Notes: generated by a model from the letters alone, not told the origin. Counted from the stretch's first letter, positions 8,909 through 18,015 are shown. The stretch: 64,000 nt of DNA from Hyphomicrobiales bacterium (GCA_900466875.1 UBNQ01000037.1:110399-174398), one strand, 5' to 3'. A program made the numbers and translations.

Positions 8909-10288
8909 ATGGGTATCCGAATGGTCTTTGCGCGACGCTTCCCGACGCTGGCAATGGCGGCGGGAACAGTTGTTTTGTCGCTGACCACATCTGCAGGCGC
9001 GCAGAGCTCTGCCCAGCCTCAATCGCCGGCTTCCCAGTCTCAGGCACCGCAAGCTCAGCCCCAACAGGCTCCGGCAAAAACCAGCAAGCCCGCACAGGCG
9101 GCAGCCCCGGTTGCAGCAAAAATTCCGGAAGGCGCCTACCGCCTCGGCGTGATGGACAAGCTTCGCATCCGCGTGGCGGAATGGCAGCCGGCCGACGGCA
9201 GCGTCCGCACCTGGGATGCCGTCAGCGGCGACTACACGGTCGGCCCGTCCGGCGCACTGTCCCTGCCGTTCATCGGCGATCTCGATGCCGCAGGCAAAAC
9301 CACCGGTGAGGTGAGCAAGGCGATCGGCGAGCGGCTGCAGGGCGAATTCGCCTTGCGCAATCTTCCCTCCGCCTCCGTGGAAGTCGCCGAGTTCCGGCCG
9401 CTCTTTCTGGCCGGCGATGTCGATAAGCCGGGAGAATATCCCTATTCGCCCAATCTGACCGTGCTGAAGGCCGTCAGCCTTGCAGGTGGCCTCAAGCGGT
9501 CCGATGCGGGCCAGCGTTTTGCCCGCGACTTCATTCGGGCGCGCGGCGATGCGCAGGTCAGCGGTTCCGAACGCGGCAGGCTGATCGCTCGCAGGGCACG
9601 GCTGATGGCAGAACTCGCCGATGCCAAGGAACTGGCAATGCCGCCGGAACTGAAGGACGTCGACAACGCCAGGGAACTGATGGCGAGCGAAGCCTCGTTG
9701 ATGAAATCCCGACGCGAACGGTACGAACTGCAGCTGAAGGCGCTTGCCGACCTGAAGACGCTGCTGGACACCGAGGTCCAGTCCCTTGCGCAGAAATCGG
9801 TAACGCAGCAACGCCAGCTCGCGCTGTATAACGACGACCGCGACCGCATGGCGAAGCTCAGCGAACAGGGTCTTGCCACATCCAGCCGCCGCCTGTCGGC
9901 GGAGGAGCGTGCGGCGGATCTGGAATCCAACATGCTGGATACGGATACCGCATCGCTGCGCGCCAAGCAGGATATCAACAAGGCCAACCAGGACGAGATC
10001 AACCTTCGCAACGACTGGGATGCCCAGCGCGCGCAGGAGCTGCAGGATACCGAGGCGCAGCTTGAAAAGCTCGGCTTTGAACTGTCCACCAGCCGCGAAC
10101 TGATGTCGGAAGCCCTTGCGCAGTCGGCGGAAGCCCTGAAGTTCGATCCGTCCAACAAGGACGCGACGATCAAATATGTTATCGTCAGGGATAGTGGCGA
10201 CGGCCCGAAACAGATCACCGTCGACGAAAACGCCATGCTGCGCCCCGGCGACGTGATCAAGGTGTCATCAGATCTTCTGATGCAGTGA
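8909..10288 (+). CDS. exoF: ExoF, polysaccharide export protein
   Basis: Periplasmic/outer-membrane polysaccharide export (Wza-like) protein needed early in succinoglycan synthesis. The product has a signal peptide (about residues 1-31), a Gln/Ala/Pro-rich linker, and a poly-export domain beginning at GAYRLGVMDKLRIRV. An SLBB-like segment (FRPLFLAGDVDKPGEYPY) and a long coiled-coil region rich in Lys, Glu and Leu follow. I chose the ATG at 8909, which has AAGGAG 5 bases upstream; an in-frame ATG at 8873 lacks a site. It lies 84 bases after exoY and 10 bases before exoQ, forming one operon. Confidence 0.9.
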   Translation: MGIRMVFARRFPTLAMAAGTVVLSLTTSAGAQSSAQPQSPASQSQAPQAQPQQAPAKTSKPAQAAAPVAAKIPEGAYRLGVMDKLRIRVAEWQPADGSVRTWDAVSGDYTVGPSGALSLPFIGDLDAAGKTTGEVSKAIGERLQGEFALRNLPSASVEVAEFRPLFLAGDVDKPGEYPYSPNLTVLKAVSLAGGLKRSDAGQRFARDFIRARGDAQVSGSERGRLIARRARLMAELADAKELAMPPELKDVDNARELMASEASLMKSRRERYELQLKALADLKTLLDTEVQSLAQKSVTQQRQLALYNDDRDRMAKLSEQGLATSSRRLSAEERAADLESNMLDTDTASLRAKQDINKANQDEINLRNDWDAQRAQELQDTEAQLEKLGFELSTSRELMSEALAQSAEALKFDPSNKDATIKYVIVRDSGDGPKQITVDENAMLRPGDVIKVSSDLLMQ

Positions 10289-10298
10289 TAGGTGGCGA

Positions 10299-11561
10299 AT
10301 GAAAATCGCTCGGTCGATGTTGGTCGACCCTGACAGGAACCAGGCCTATGGGATAGCGGCAGTGTCGCTATCCTTCTTCGTCTTCGCCTATTCCAGCCGT
10401 TTCGGCCAGGTGTCGATCCTGGCCTATTACGCGCTGTGGTTTCCGCTGATACTGGTCGACTACAAGCGGGTTCTGGGCAATTATTTCCGGTATTTCTGGA
10501 TACTCGCCTTCCCGCTTCTCTGTTTCCTGTCGGCCTTTTGGTCGCCGGCGCCGGGCGTTTCGCTGCGCACGGCGATCCAGTTTCTGACCCACATGATCTG
10601 CGCGCTGATTGCCATGCGCACGATCAGCGTCATCACGCTCACGCGTGGTTCGATCGTCGGCACCGTCGTCGTCATGCTCTATTCCATCGTCTTCGGCTCC
10701 TACAGCTACGACGCGATGGATGGCAGCTACAGCTTTGTCGGTTCGTTTTCGTCCAAGAACCAGCTCGGGCTCTACGCCTCGCTCGGTCTGGTCTTTTCGG
10801 TCCTCTACGCCATCGTCTTCCGCCGTCGGGATATCTGGCTGCTGGGCGCGGCGGCGGCCGCACTTCTGTGCGCCTATTGCCTGATGGCCTCCCAGTCCGC
10901 CACATCCGTCATCACCACGGCCGGGCTGATCGCCGCCTGTATCGCCTACCTGCCCTTCGGCCTTCTGGCACCCGGCAGCCGAAAACTTCTCTTCGTCGGC
11001 ATTCTGGTGATCGGATTGGCAATCGTGGTGGCCGGACTGCAGATGGGCGCGGTCGACGCAATCCTCGGCCTGTTCGGCAAGGATTCGACGCTGACGGGCC
11101 GGACCTATCTCTGGCAGCAGGGCATCGAGGCAGCCCATCTCAATCCCGTCCTCGGCATGGGGTATCAGGGTTTCTGGGTTCAGGGATTTGCCAAGCCGGA
11201 ACAGCTCTGGGACGAGTTCTTCATCGCCACCCGCACCGGCTTCCACTTCCACAACACCTATATCGAGGTGGCGGTGGAAAATGGTCTGGTCGGTCTGGCA
11301 CTGCTCGTTTTCGTTCTGCTGAAAAACGTCTTCGGCCATCTCGGCGCGATGCTCAACCGTCGCAACGATCCGTCGTCCGTCGTCCTCTTCGCCGTCAGCC
11401 TTCTGCTGCTGATGCGCTCTTTCGTCGAGATCGACGTGATCTTCCCCTATCAGATCGGCTCTTTCCTGATGTTCTATGCCGCCGGAAAGCTGACCCTGCG
11501 GCGACGAATGCCGCAGCGTCCCCAGCAGCAGGGATACAGGCACCAGCCGCTCGCGATATGA
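10299..11561 (+). CDS. exoQ: ExoQ, Wzy-type exopolysaccharide polymerase
   Basis: Polytopic inner-membrane protein of the O-antigen ligase/polymerase family, predicted to polymerise succinoglycan repeats to high molecular weight. The 420 residues contain about ten to twelve hydrophobic segments. A large periplasmic loop carries GFWVQGF and FHFHNTYIEVAVENG, the conserved H-N-x-Y/E region of the Wzy_C domain. It follows exoF by 10 bases and is the last gene of exoYFQ. It ends opposite minE with a strong terminator between them. Family, size and order all agree with ExoQ. Confidence 0.9.
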   Translation: MKIARSMLVDPDRNQAYGIAAVSLSFFVFAYSSRFGQVSILAYYALWFPLILVDYKRVLGNYFRYFWILAFPLLCFLSAFWSPAPGVSLRTAIQFLTHMICALIAMRTISVITLTRGSIVGTVVVMLYSIVFGSYSYDAMDGSYSFVGSFSSKNQLGLYASLGLVFSVLYAIVFRRRDIWLLGAAAAALLCAYCLMASQSATSVITTAGLIAACIAYLPFGLLAPGSRKLLFVGILVIGLAIVVAGLQMGAVDAILGLFGKDSTLTGRTYLWQQGIEAAHLNPVLGMGYQGFWVQGFAKPEQLWDEFFIATRTGFHFHNTYIEVAVENGLVGLALLVFVLLKNVFGHLGAMLNRRNDPSSVVLFAVSLLLLMRSFVEIDVIFPYQIGSFLMFYAAGKLTLRRRMPQRPQQQGYRHQPLAI

Positions 11562-11573
11562 AAGCGCCCAAAC

Positions 11574-11609
11574 GAAAACGGCCCGAAGCAGACGCTCCGG
11601 GCCGTTTTC
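11574..11609. terminator. Bidirectional terminator between exoQ and minE
   Basis: A 12-base perfect stem (11574-11585 with 11598-11609, GAAAACGGCCCG and its complement) has a 12-base loop. The arms end in four A/T pairs, so it provides a short T-run for transcripts from either side. Confidence 0.8.
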
Positions 11610-11628
11610 ATGTCCAGTCTTGGGAGAC

Positions 11629-11892
11629 TCAGGCTGCCCTTGCGGCATCCAGCGGGATCTCGACATCGATCTCGAGGATAGAGACATTCTCGTCGCGATC
11701 GACCTTCACCGTGACACGATCGGCGTCGAGCTGAACATGCTTGGCGATGACGGCAAGGATTTCCTCGCGCAGGATCGTGGTCAGGTCGGAGCCGGCGGAT
11801 GCCCGCTCGTGAGCCAAAAGAACCTGCAGGCGTTCCCGTGCGGCAGGCGCCGAGCGCCGTGGCGAGCGGGTGAAAAGACGCAGTATGCTCAT
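11629..11892 (-). CDS. minE: MinE, cell division topological specificity factor
   Basis: Partner of MinD that stimulates its ATPase and drives pole-to-pole oscillation, keeping MinCD from blocking the mid-cell division site. The 87-residue length and the N-terminal membrane/MinD-binding segment SILRLFTRS are typical. So is the later topological domain with LQVLLAHERA and ILAVIAKHV. Its ATG overlaps the minD stop codon in an ATGA, so the two are translationally coupled. It is the last gene of minCDE. Confidence 0.95.
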   Translation of the reverse strand: MSILRLFTRSPRRSAPAARERLQVLLAHERASAGSDLTTILREEILAVIAKHVQLDADRVTVKVDRDENVSILEIDVEIPLDAARAA

Positions 11893-12704
11893 GCGGCCTT
11901 CCTTCCAAAGAGTTTTCCGAAGATGCCGCGCTTTTCGCCCGGAATCGTCACAGGAACGACTTCGCCGGCCAGACGGCGGGCAGCTTCGAAATAGGCCTGG
12001 GCCGGGGCGCTGCGCTGATCGGCAAGCGTTACCGGAGCACCGAGGTTCGATGCCTTCAGAACATCCATGCTTTCCGGAATGATACCGAGAAGCGGGATGG
12101 ACAGGATTTCCAGAACGTCGTCAACCTTCAGCATGTCGCCGCGTTCGGCACGATTGCTGTCATAGCGGGTGAGCAAAAGATGCTTTTCCATCCGCTCGCC
12201 GTTCTCGGCCTTCAGCGTCTTGGAATCGAGCATGCCGATGATACGGTCTGAGTCGCGAACCGAAGACACTTCCGGGTTGGTCACGACGACGGCGACATCC
12301 GCATGGCGCATCGCAAGCGTTGCGCCCTTTTCGATGCCGGCCGGGCTGTCGCAGATGACCCAGTCAAAATACTTCTTCAATTCGCCGATGACGCGCTCGA
12401 CGCCTTCTTCCGTCAGCGCATCCTTGTCGCGCGTCTGGGAGGCCGGCAGCAGGAACAGCGTGTCGAGCCGCTTGTCGCGGATCAGCGCCTGCGGCAGCTT
12501 GGCGTCGCCGTTGATGACGTTGACGAGGTCGTAGACCACGCGGCGCTCTGCACCCATGACGAGGTCGAGGTTGCGCAGCCCAACGTCGAAATCGACGACG
12601 GCGACCTTTTCATTACGCTGTGCAAGCGCTGCCCCGAGTGCGGCTGTCGATGTTGTCTTGCCAACCCCGCCCTTGCCGGACGTCACGACTATGACTTTCC
12701 CCAT
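11889..12704 (-). CDS. minD: MinD, septum-site determining ATPase
   Basis: Membrane-associated P-loop ATPase that recruits MinC to the membrane and is released by MinE. The deviant Walker A motif GKGGVGKTT is at residues 10-18, and DFDVGLRNLD lies about thirty residues later. The C-terminus ends in the basic amphipathic helix KRGIFGKLFGRK that binds membrane. I use the ATG at 12704, with AGGAGATCAGG upstream; the frame stays open another 45 codons into minC but that is not coding. The 271 residues match the family length. Confidence 0.95.
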   Translation of the reverse strand: MGKVIVVTSGKGGVGKTTSTAALGAALAQRNEKVAVVDFDVGLRNLDLVMGAERRVVYDLVNVINGDAKLPQALIRDKRLDTLFLLPASQTRDKDALTEEGVERVIGELKKYFDWVICDSPAGIEKGATLAMRHADVAVVVTNPEVSSVRDSDRIIGMLDSKTLKAENGERMEKHLLLTRYDSNRAERGDMLKVDDVLEILSIPLLGIIPESMDVLKASNLGAPVTLADQRSAPAQAYFEAARRLAGEVVPVTIPGEKRGIFGKLFGRKAA

Positions 12705-12735
12705 CCTGATCTCCTGTATTGAACCTTGTGCCGGT

Positions 12736-13482
12736 TCAGAAAAGTATGTCTGCCATGATCGTGTCGCCCTCGAGCGACAGTTGCACGGCGTGCCCGCGAA
12801 GGCTCGAATCCATGTCTTCCGCCATCTTGTAGATGCCATCGATGGCGATCAGCTCGGCCTCGAGACGGCGGCAGAAAATGCGTGCGTTGGTATTGCCGAT
12901 CGACCCTGCCATCGCACGGCCGCGAAGCGCGCCGTAGATGTGGATCGAACCGCCGGCAATGACTTCGGCGCCGGATGCGACAGAACCGACAATGGTGATG
13001 TCGCCTTCCGGAAAGATGATCGACTGGCCCGAGCGGACCGGTTCGTCGATGACCAGAGACTGCGGGATCGCGCGAACCTGCGGCGCTTCCTGGCGCTGCG
13101 GTGCCGGTTCGGCAGCCTCGGCTTCAGTCTCCGTTTCCGGCTCCCTTGCCGTCACCTCGACGTCGGAGGCGGGCTTGCCGCCCTTCATCGCCGGCGGCAT
13201 GCCCGGACCGAGCATCGAGGGCCGTGCGCCTTCCACGCCCATGACCCGAACATTGCGTTCGGCCAGGTCATCGATCAGCTGTTTCAGTTCGGGCTTCTTG
13301 ATCGGCAGTTCCGACACGTCGAGAACGACGGGTCTGTCGAGAAAGAACCCGGCAGATCGTGCAGCCAGATCGTCGAGGCGTTCAAGCCATTGATCCAGCG
13401 GAAGATCCGGTGAAAGAACGACCGCCAGGAACGAACGGCCCTTGATACGAATGGAGCGAGCGTCTGTTAGCACTTTGGTCAT
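12736..13482 (-). CDS. minC: MinC, septum-site determining inhibitor of FtsZ
   Basis: Inhibitor of FtsZ polymerisation that acts at the poles in complex with MinD. The 248-residue protein has an N-terminal MinC domain (about 1-90), a Glu/Ala/Pro-rich linker (about 110-135) and the C-terminal beta-helix domain with GDITIVGSVASGAEVIAGGS and the MinD-binding RIFC region. It is first in the minCDE operon and is preceded by a full CtrA box. In S. meliloti the min genes are direct CtrA targets, so cell-cycle control is likely here too. Confidence 0.95.
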   Translation of the reverse strand: MTKVLTDARSIRIKGRSFLAVVLSPDLPLDQWLERLDDLAARSAGFFLDRPVVLDVSELPIKKPELKQLIDDLAERNVRVMGVEGARPSMLGPGMPPAMKGGKPASDVEVTAREPETETEAEAAEPAPQRQEAPQVRAIPQSLVIDEPVRSGQSIIFPEGDITIVGSVASGAEVIAGGSIHIYGALRGRAMAGSIGNTNARIFCRRLEAELIAIDGIYKMAEDMDSSLRGHAVQLSLEGDTIMADILF

Positions 13483-13524
13483 CTACGTTAAGAATTCGTT
13501 GCCCGATGTCTACCGCTGACGTGG

Positions 13525-13539
13525 TTAACAAATGGTTAA
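13525..13539 (-). promoter_or_regulatory. CtrA box upstream of minC
   Basis: The sequence TTAA-N7-TTAA, followed by C, matches the full CtrA consensus TTAA-N7-TTAAC of alphaproteobacteria. It is 43 bases upstream of the minC start. A near match, TTAA-N7-TAAC, lies at 13557-13571. CtrA regulation of min genes is documented in S. meliloti; binding here is inferred. Confidence 0.72.
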
Positions 13540-13709
13540 CGCGACCCGCCCAAATCTTAAGAAACGGTAACGAACTGGGGTTAAACAGGATCGCGATAAG
13601 TGATGCGCGCAGCCTGAACCCGCAGCCTTGATCGAGGCTTATGCGGGATTTCTTGAACACGTTTTTTTTCGAAACCGACAACGTGAACCGGTGTCGATGG
13701 GCATAAAAA

Positions 13710-13740
13710 AGCCGGAGGCGTGCCAAACGCGCCTCCGGCT
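13710..13740 (-). terminator. Terminator of the hydroxyacid dehydrogenase gene
   Basis: An 11-base perfect stem AGCCGGAGGCG / CGCCTCCGGCT (13710-13720 with 13730-13740) is followed on the minus strand by six T residues (13705-13710 read in reverse). It lies just after the stop at 13777. Confidence 0.85.
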
Positions 13741-13776
13741 CGATCGATTTCCGCTTGTCGCCATCAGCGGAGAGAA

Positions 13777-14667
13777 TCAGCCCTTCGGATTGATGTTTTC
13801 AAAATGCAGCAGAAGACCGCTGTGGTCCTTTTCCCCGCCGCCTTCGAAGACGAAATCCGAAAATTCGCCGGTCACCGTCTGCGTCAGCGGCAGTTGCAGC
13901 GAAAGCTCGTTGGCCAGCGCCATGACCGTTTTCAGGTCCTTCAGCTGGTTGTTCGACGACCCGCCCGGCTCGAAATTCCGCTCGACCATGCGCGCGCCGT
14001 GCAGCTCCAGAATACGGCTTTCGGCAAACCCGCCGCGGATCGCATTACGGAAGGCTTCGCGGGATGCACCGCCGGCCTGAACGAGGATCATCGCCTCGGC
14101 CACCGCGCCGATGGTGACGGCAACGATCTGCTGGTTGGCGAGCTTGCAGACCTGCCCTGCCCCGCTCGGCCCCACATGGGTAACACGACCGAGAACGGCA
14201 AACACGTCTGCAAGACTATCAACCACATCACCATCGCCACCGGCCATGATCGCCAGCGTGCCGGCATCGGCGCCGACCACACCGCCGGAAACCGGAGCAT
14301 CGAGATGCTTGATGCCCGATGCGGCGAGCTTGGCCGAATGTTCGCGGGCGATTGACGGCGCGATCGAACTGGTATCGATCAGGACTGCGCCGTCTTTCAT
14401 CGTCTCCGCCACGCCGCCATCGAACAGGACCGCACCGACCACATCGCCATTTGTCAGCATGGTGAAGACGATATCGGCATCGCGCACGGCGTCTGCCGCC
14501 GAAGCGGCAACGGTCGCGCCCTCGGCTTCCAGCGGTTTGGCTTTCGCCGCATCACGGTTCCACACCGTGACCGGATACCCGGCGCGGGCAAGCCGCCGCG
14601 CCATCGGTCCGCCCATCAGGCCAAGGCCGAGAAAGGCGATAGTCTTCTTCTGGCTCCCGGAGGTCAC
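13777..14667 (-). CDS. NAD(P)-dependent beta-hydroxyacid dehydrogenase (LtnD/GarR-like)
   Basis: 3-hydroxyisobutyrate dehydrogenase family enzyme that oxidises a short hydroxyacid or sugar acid. The nucleotide-binding GLGLMG is at 14-19, the substrate motif DAPVSGG at 123-129, and GPSGAGQVCKLANQ at 166-179 with the catalytic Lys175. The start is GTG at 14667, overlapping the stop of the DenD-like gene as GTGA. Candidate substrates are L-threonate, tartronate semialdehyde or a similar acid, suggested by the DenD-like neighbour. No DUF1537 kinase or class II aldolase accompanies it, as would be usual for threonate/erythronate breakdown. Confidence 0.82.
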   Translation of the reverse strand: MTSGSQKKTIAFLGLGLMGGPMARRLARAGYPVTVWNRDAAKAKPLEAEGATVAASAADAVRDADIVFTMLTNGDVVGAVLFDGGVAETMKDGAVLIDTSSIAPSIAREHSAKLAASGIKHLDAPVSGGVVGADAGTLAIMAGGDGDVVDSLADVFAVLGRVTHVGPSGAGQVCKLANQQIVAVTIGAVAEAMILVQAGGASREAFRNAIRGGFAESRILELHGARMVERNFEPGGSSNNQLKDLKTVMALANELSLQLPLTQTVTGEFSDFVFEGGGEKDHSGLLLHFENINPKG

Positions 14668-15647
14668 AGCTTGCCTCCCAGTTCATCGTCGATATGGACC
14701 TGGATGATCTCGTCGAAATTCTTCTCCGAGGTGAAGCCCAATTCGCTTGCACGTTTCGCTTCAAAACCCGGAGCCCAGCCGGCGACCATGTTCATGATCA
14801 TCTCGTCGGGCTGGCGGCGGATCAGCTTTACCGCATCTTCGCCGGCCACCCGCCGTAGCGCCTCGATCTGCTCGCCCACCGTCGCACTGACGCCCGGCAT
14901 GGAAAGACTGCGGCGCCATCCGAGTTTCGACAGGTCCAGCCCTGCCCCATGGATGAGGAACCCAACGGCGGAACGCGGTGACGTATGCCAATGACGCACA
15001 TCCTCGGAGACCGGCAGGATCGCTTCCTGTCCGACAAGCGGCTCGCGTAATATGCCGGAGAAGAAGCCGGACGCCGCCTTGTTCGGCTTGCCGGGACGGA
15101 TGCAGACGGTCGGCAGGCGGATGCCGATACCATCGAAGAAACCGCGGCGGCTGTAATCCGCCAGTAGAAGCTCGCTCATAGCCTTCTGCGTGCCGTAGCT
15201 GGTGAGCGGCGTCAGATGGAATTCGTCCGGGATCGGATAAGGCAGCGGCGCGCCGACAACCGCGATCGACGAGGTGAAGACAACACGCGGGAAATAGCCA
15301 TCCGCCTGGTTTGTCAGCCTGATCGCATCGAAGAGATAACGCGTACCGTCGAGATTGATGCGATAGCCCTTGTCGAAATCGAGTTCGGCCTCACCGGAAA
15401 CGATGGCTGCCAGATGGAAAATCACGTCGGGTCGCGTTGCGATCAATTTTTCCGCTTCACCGGGCAGGCTGAAATCAGACGCCAGCGTCGTCACCTTGCC
15501 GGCAAAACCGGCAGGATTTTCCGGTTCGATCACGTCGACCAGCGTCAATCCTTCCACAGGTTTGCCGTGCAGCACCCCTTCCGAAACGAGACGCTGGGTG
15601 AGCTTGCGGCCGACCATGCCGGCAGCACCGATAACAAGAATATGCAT
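14664..15647 (-). CDS. NAD-dependent epimerase/dehydrogenase, DenD-like
   Basis: Short-chain (extended SDR) oxidoreductase resembling D-erythronate dehydrogenase DenD, which oxidises D-erythronate to 2-oxo-tetronate. The 327 residues carry GAAGMVG (7-13), the TSS active-site stretch (125-127) and the catalytic pair Tyr151/Lys155 (YGTQK). I start it at the ATG at 15647, just after GGGAGGAAAC. The frame continues upstream to 16232 but would overlap the opposite-strand oxidase gene, so that part is not coding. It is the first gene of a two-gene unit, divergent from the FAD-linked oxidase. The exact substrate is inferred. Confidence 0.8.
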   Translation of the reverse strand: MHILVIGAAGMVGRKLTQRLVSEGVLHGKPVEGLTLVDVIEPENPAGFAGKVTTLASDFSLPGEAEKLIATRPDVIFHLAAIVSGEAELDFDKGYRINLDGTRYLFDAIRLTNQADGYFPRVVFTSSIAVVGAPLPYPIPDEFHLTPLTSYGTQKAMSELLLADYSRRGFFDGIGIRLPTVCIRPGKPNKAASGFFSGILREPLVGQEAILPVSEDVRHWHTSPRSAVGFLIHGAGLDLSKLGWRRSLSMPGVSATVGEQIEALRRVAGEDAVKLIRRQPDEMIMNMVAGWAPGFEAKRASELGFTSEKNFDEIIQVHIDDELGGKL

Positions 15648-15694
15648 GTTTCCTCCCATACACCCGTGGATGCCCCACGAATTTCCTCTTGTAA

Positions 15695-15709
15695 GGTTGT
15701 CTGATAACC
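15695..15709. promoter_or_regulatory. Candidate GntR/FadR-family operator in the DenD-oxidase divergent promoter
   Basis: GGTTGTCTGATAACC is a near-perfect palindrome with one mismatch. It lies 48 bases upstream of the DenD-like start and 123 bases upstream of the oxidase start. Its half GTTGTC-N-GA recurs in the palindrome at 18098-18121. FadR-subfamily regulators bind sites of this GT...AC type. Confidence 0.5.
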
Positions 15710-15831
15710 CTGTATGCTCTGTTTGGAAATAGAAGAGTTCGTCATCAGGCAAAAAAGCAGCCGGTGAAAACTGACGTGAGGCTTTGGACTGCCGGAGAAA
15801 CATCCGGGCACTCCTGGGGAGGAGAGACACT

Positions 15832-17277
15832 ATGACGGACCTTTCGGGCTCGATCGCCGGGCAGCGCCTTTCGCTATGCGCAATTCTGGGCGAAGACCTT
15901 GTCCTCACCAATTCAGCTGACATGCTGCAATATTGCCGTGACTGGCACGGCGACGTGACCAGCGCTGCTGTTGCCGTCATCCGCCCCCGCTCGACTGAGG
16001 ATGTGCAGGCGGCGGTAAAGGCCTGCCGTGATCTTGGCCTGAAAATCGTGCCGCAGGGCGGCAATACCGGCCTCGTTCTCGGCGGCATACCGGATGAACC
16101 GGAACGCCAGGTGGTGCTCACGCTGGAGCGCATGAACAGGATCCGCAATATCGACAGCGACGATTTTTCCGCGGTGGTCGATGCCGGATGCGTGCTGGCC
16201 GAACTGAAGGACGCCATCGCCGAAAAGGGCATGTTTTTCCCGCTCGCACTCGGCGCTCAGGGCAGCTGCCGCATCGGTGGCAACGTCTCCACCAATGCCG
16301 GCGGCATCAATGTTTTGCGTTACGGCATGACGCGCGAACTGGTGCTCGGGCTCGAAGTCGTGCTTCCGGATGGCAGCGTTTTCGATGGTCTTTCGACCCT
16401 GCGCAAGGACAATCGCGGGCTGGACCTGAAGCAGCTTTTCATCGGCGCGGAAGGCACACTCGGCATCATCACCGCGGTTTCGGTCAAGCTCACCCCCTAT
16501 CCAGATAATGTCGCGACCGCCCTTCTGGCGCTGAATTCGCTGGACGATGCGATCACCCTTTATCGCCGTGCCCGGCGCGATTGCTGTGACCTGATGTCGG
16601 CCTTCGAATTCATGCCGCCGCTCGCCTTCACGCTGACGCGCGAAGCCATGCCGGACCTGCCGATCCCGCTCTCGGGCGATTACCCCGCTTATGTTCTGAT
16701 GGAGATTTCCGGCTCCGGCCTCGTCGATATCGACGACCTGATGCACCGTTTCCTTGAGGCCGTGATGACCGACGAACTGGTGGTCGACGGCACGATCGCC
16801 ACGTCACAGGCACAGGCCCGCAATCTCTGGCTGATCCGCGAAGGCATGAACGAGGGACAAGCCAAACGTGGCTCTCATATGCGAACCGACATCTCGGTAT
16901 CACTGTCGCAGCTTGCTGCTTTCGTGGTCGATGCAGAAGCCGCAGTCAGCGAAGCTTTGCCCGACTGCATCAGCGTATCCTACGGCCATGTCGGCGACGG
17001 CAATGTCCATCTCAACGTGCTGCCACCGAACGGCGCGACGCCTGAGGAACGCCACGACCGGATCTACAAGGCAAAGAAGGTCGTCAACGTCGTGGTGGAC
17101 AAGTATAACGGCAGCATCAGCGCCGAACACGGCATCGGCCGCCTGAAGCGGGAGGATTTCGAGGAACGCCTTTCCGACACCAAGCGCAGCCTTCTCGTCG
17201 CCATCAAGAGAGCGATCGATCCGGACCTGCTGTTGAACCCCCATTGCCAAATCGATCTCGGCGCGGATATTCGCTAG
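15832..17277 (+). CDS. FAD-linked oxidase, GlcD / D-2-hydroxyacid dehydrogenase type
   Basis: Flavoprotein of the vanillyl-alcohol-oxidase fold, predicted to oxidise a 2-hydroxyacid and pass electrons onward. The 481 residues contain an FAD-binding PCMH domain with PQGGNTGLVLGG and GRIGGNVSTNAGG-like sequence (seen as CRIGGNVSTNAGGI), then GAEGTLGI. The C-terminal domain has the metal and substrate histidines in YGHVGDGNVHLN and AEHGIGRLK. I use the ATG at 15832, preceded by GGGGAGGAG. The GntR regulator follows after 24 bases. The substrate may be D-2-hydroxyglutarate, lactate, glycolate or a sugar acid; context favours a sugar-acid product. Confidence 0.85.
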   Translation: MTDLSGSIAGQRLSLCAILGEDLVLTNSADMLQYCRDWHGDVTSAAVAVIRPRSTEDVQAAVKACRDLGLKIVPQGGNTGLVLGGIPDEPERQVVLTLERMNRIRNIDSDDFSAVVDAGCVLAELKDAIAEKGMFFPLALGAQGSCRIGGNVSTNAGGINVLRYGMTRELVLGLEVVLPDGSVFDGLSTLRKDNRGLDLKQLFIGAEGTLGIITAVSVKLTPYPDNVATALLALNSLDDAITLYRRARRDCCDLMSAFEFMPPLAFTLTREAMPDLPIPLSGDYPAYVLMEISGSGLVDIDDLMHRFLEAVMTDELVVDGTIATSQAQARNLWLIREGMNEGQAKRGSHMRTDISVSLSQLAAFVVDAEAAVSEALPDCISVSYGHVGDGNVHLNVLPPNGATPEERHDRIYKAKKVVNVVVDKYNGSISAEHGIGRLKREDFEERLSDTKRSLLVAIKRAIDPDLLLNPHCQIDLGADIR

Positions 17278-17301
17278 CCATCACAAGGAGCAATATCCGC
17301 C

Positions 17302-18015
17302 ATGGCCGATTTCACCCAGATCAGACGAAGCGAACATCTGCCGACGCGCATCGCCGCCGAGATCGGCCGGGAAATCGCCGATGGCAGCATCACTCCGGGC
17401 CAGAAACTGCCGACCGAACATCTGCTTGCACAAACCTTCGGCGTCAGCCGTTCGGTCGTCCGCGAGGCGATCGCCCATCTGCGCAACGAAGGACTGGTGG
17501 AAACCCGACAGGGCGTCGGCGCCTTCGCCACGGAACTGGCGCAGCGCCAGTCGCTGCGCATCGAGGCAGGCCCGCCCGAGGACAGACAGGCCTTCCGGGA
17601 CCTGTTTCAGGTGCGCTTTGCGCTTGAGACGGAAGCGGCCGGACTGGCTGCGCTCCACCAAACGCCGGAGGATATCGCAAGGCTGGATGAAATCCTGACC
17701 CAGATGACCGGTGCGGAAAAATGGGGGGAACAGGGCGTCGTTGCCGATTTGGCCTTCCACCGTGCGGTGGCCGCCGCCACCCATAACGAATATTTCCAGC
17801 AATTCGTCGGCTTCATCACCGAACGGACGCATGTCGCCATCAACGCGGCCCGTGCCGCTGCGATTTTGGAAGAAATCGTCGAGGTAACGATCGCCGAACA
17901 CGTCGCCATCCGCGATGCGATCGCGACCGGTGAGCCGGCCGCAGCCAAGACCGCGATGAAGCGTCATCTGAATGGCGCAGCGCGCCGCCTGAACCTCGAG
18001 CTGGAAATGAGCTGA
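17302..18015 (+). CDS. GntR family transcriptional regulator, FadR subfamily
   Basis: DNA-binding regulator with an N-terminal winged helix (about residues 12-75, including TFGVSRSVVREAIAHLRNEGLVETRQGVGAFA). An all-helical C-terminal FCD effector domain follows, with conserved acidic and His residues (FHRAVAAATHN, EHVAIRDAI). It is 237 residues, typical of the subfamily. AAGGAG lies 11 bases before the ATG. It sits between the FAD oxidase and the FAH/TRAP genes and most likely controls both, through the related palindromes at 15695-15709 and 18098-18121. The ligand is probably the transported acid or an intermediate. Confidence 0.88.
   Translation: MADFTQIRRSEHLPTRIAAEIGREIADGSITPGQKLPTEHLLAQTFGVSRSVVREAIAHLRNEGLVETRQGVGAFATELAQRQSLRIEAGPPEDRQAFRDLFQVRFALETEAAGLAALHQTPEDIARLDEILTQMTGAEKWGEQGVVADLAFHRAVAAATHNEYFQQFVGFITERTHVAINAARAAAILEEIVEVTIAEHVAIRDAIATGEPAAAKTAMKRHLNGAARRLNLELEMS

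Noticed and set aside
15648..16232. N-terminal extension of the DenD-like protein
   Set aside because: The open frame continues, but a strong ribosome site precedes the ATG at 15647 and the extension lies over the start of the opposite-strand oxidase gene.
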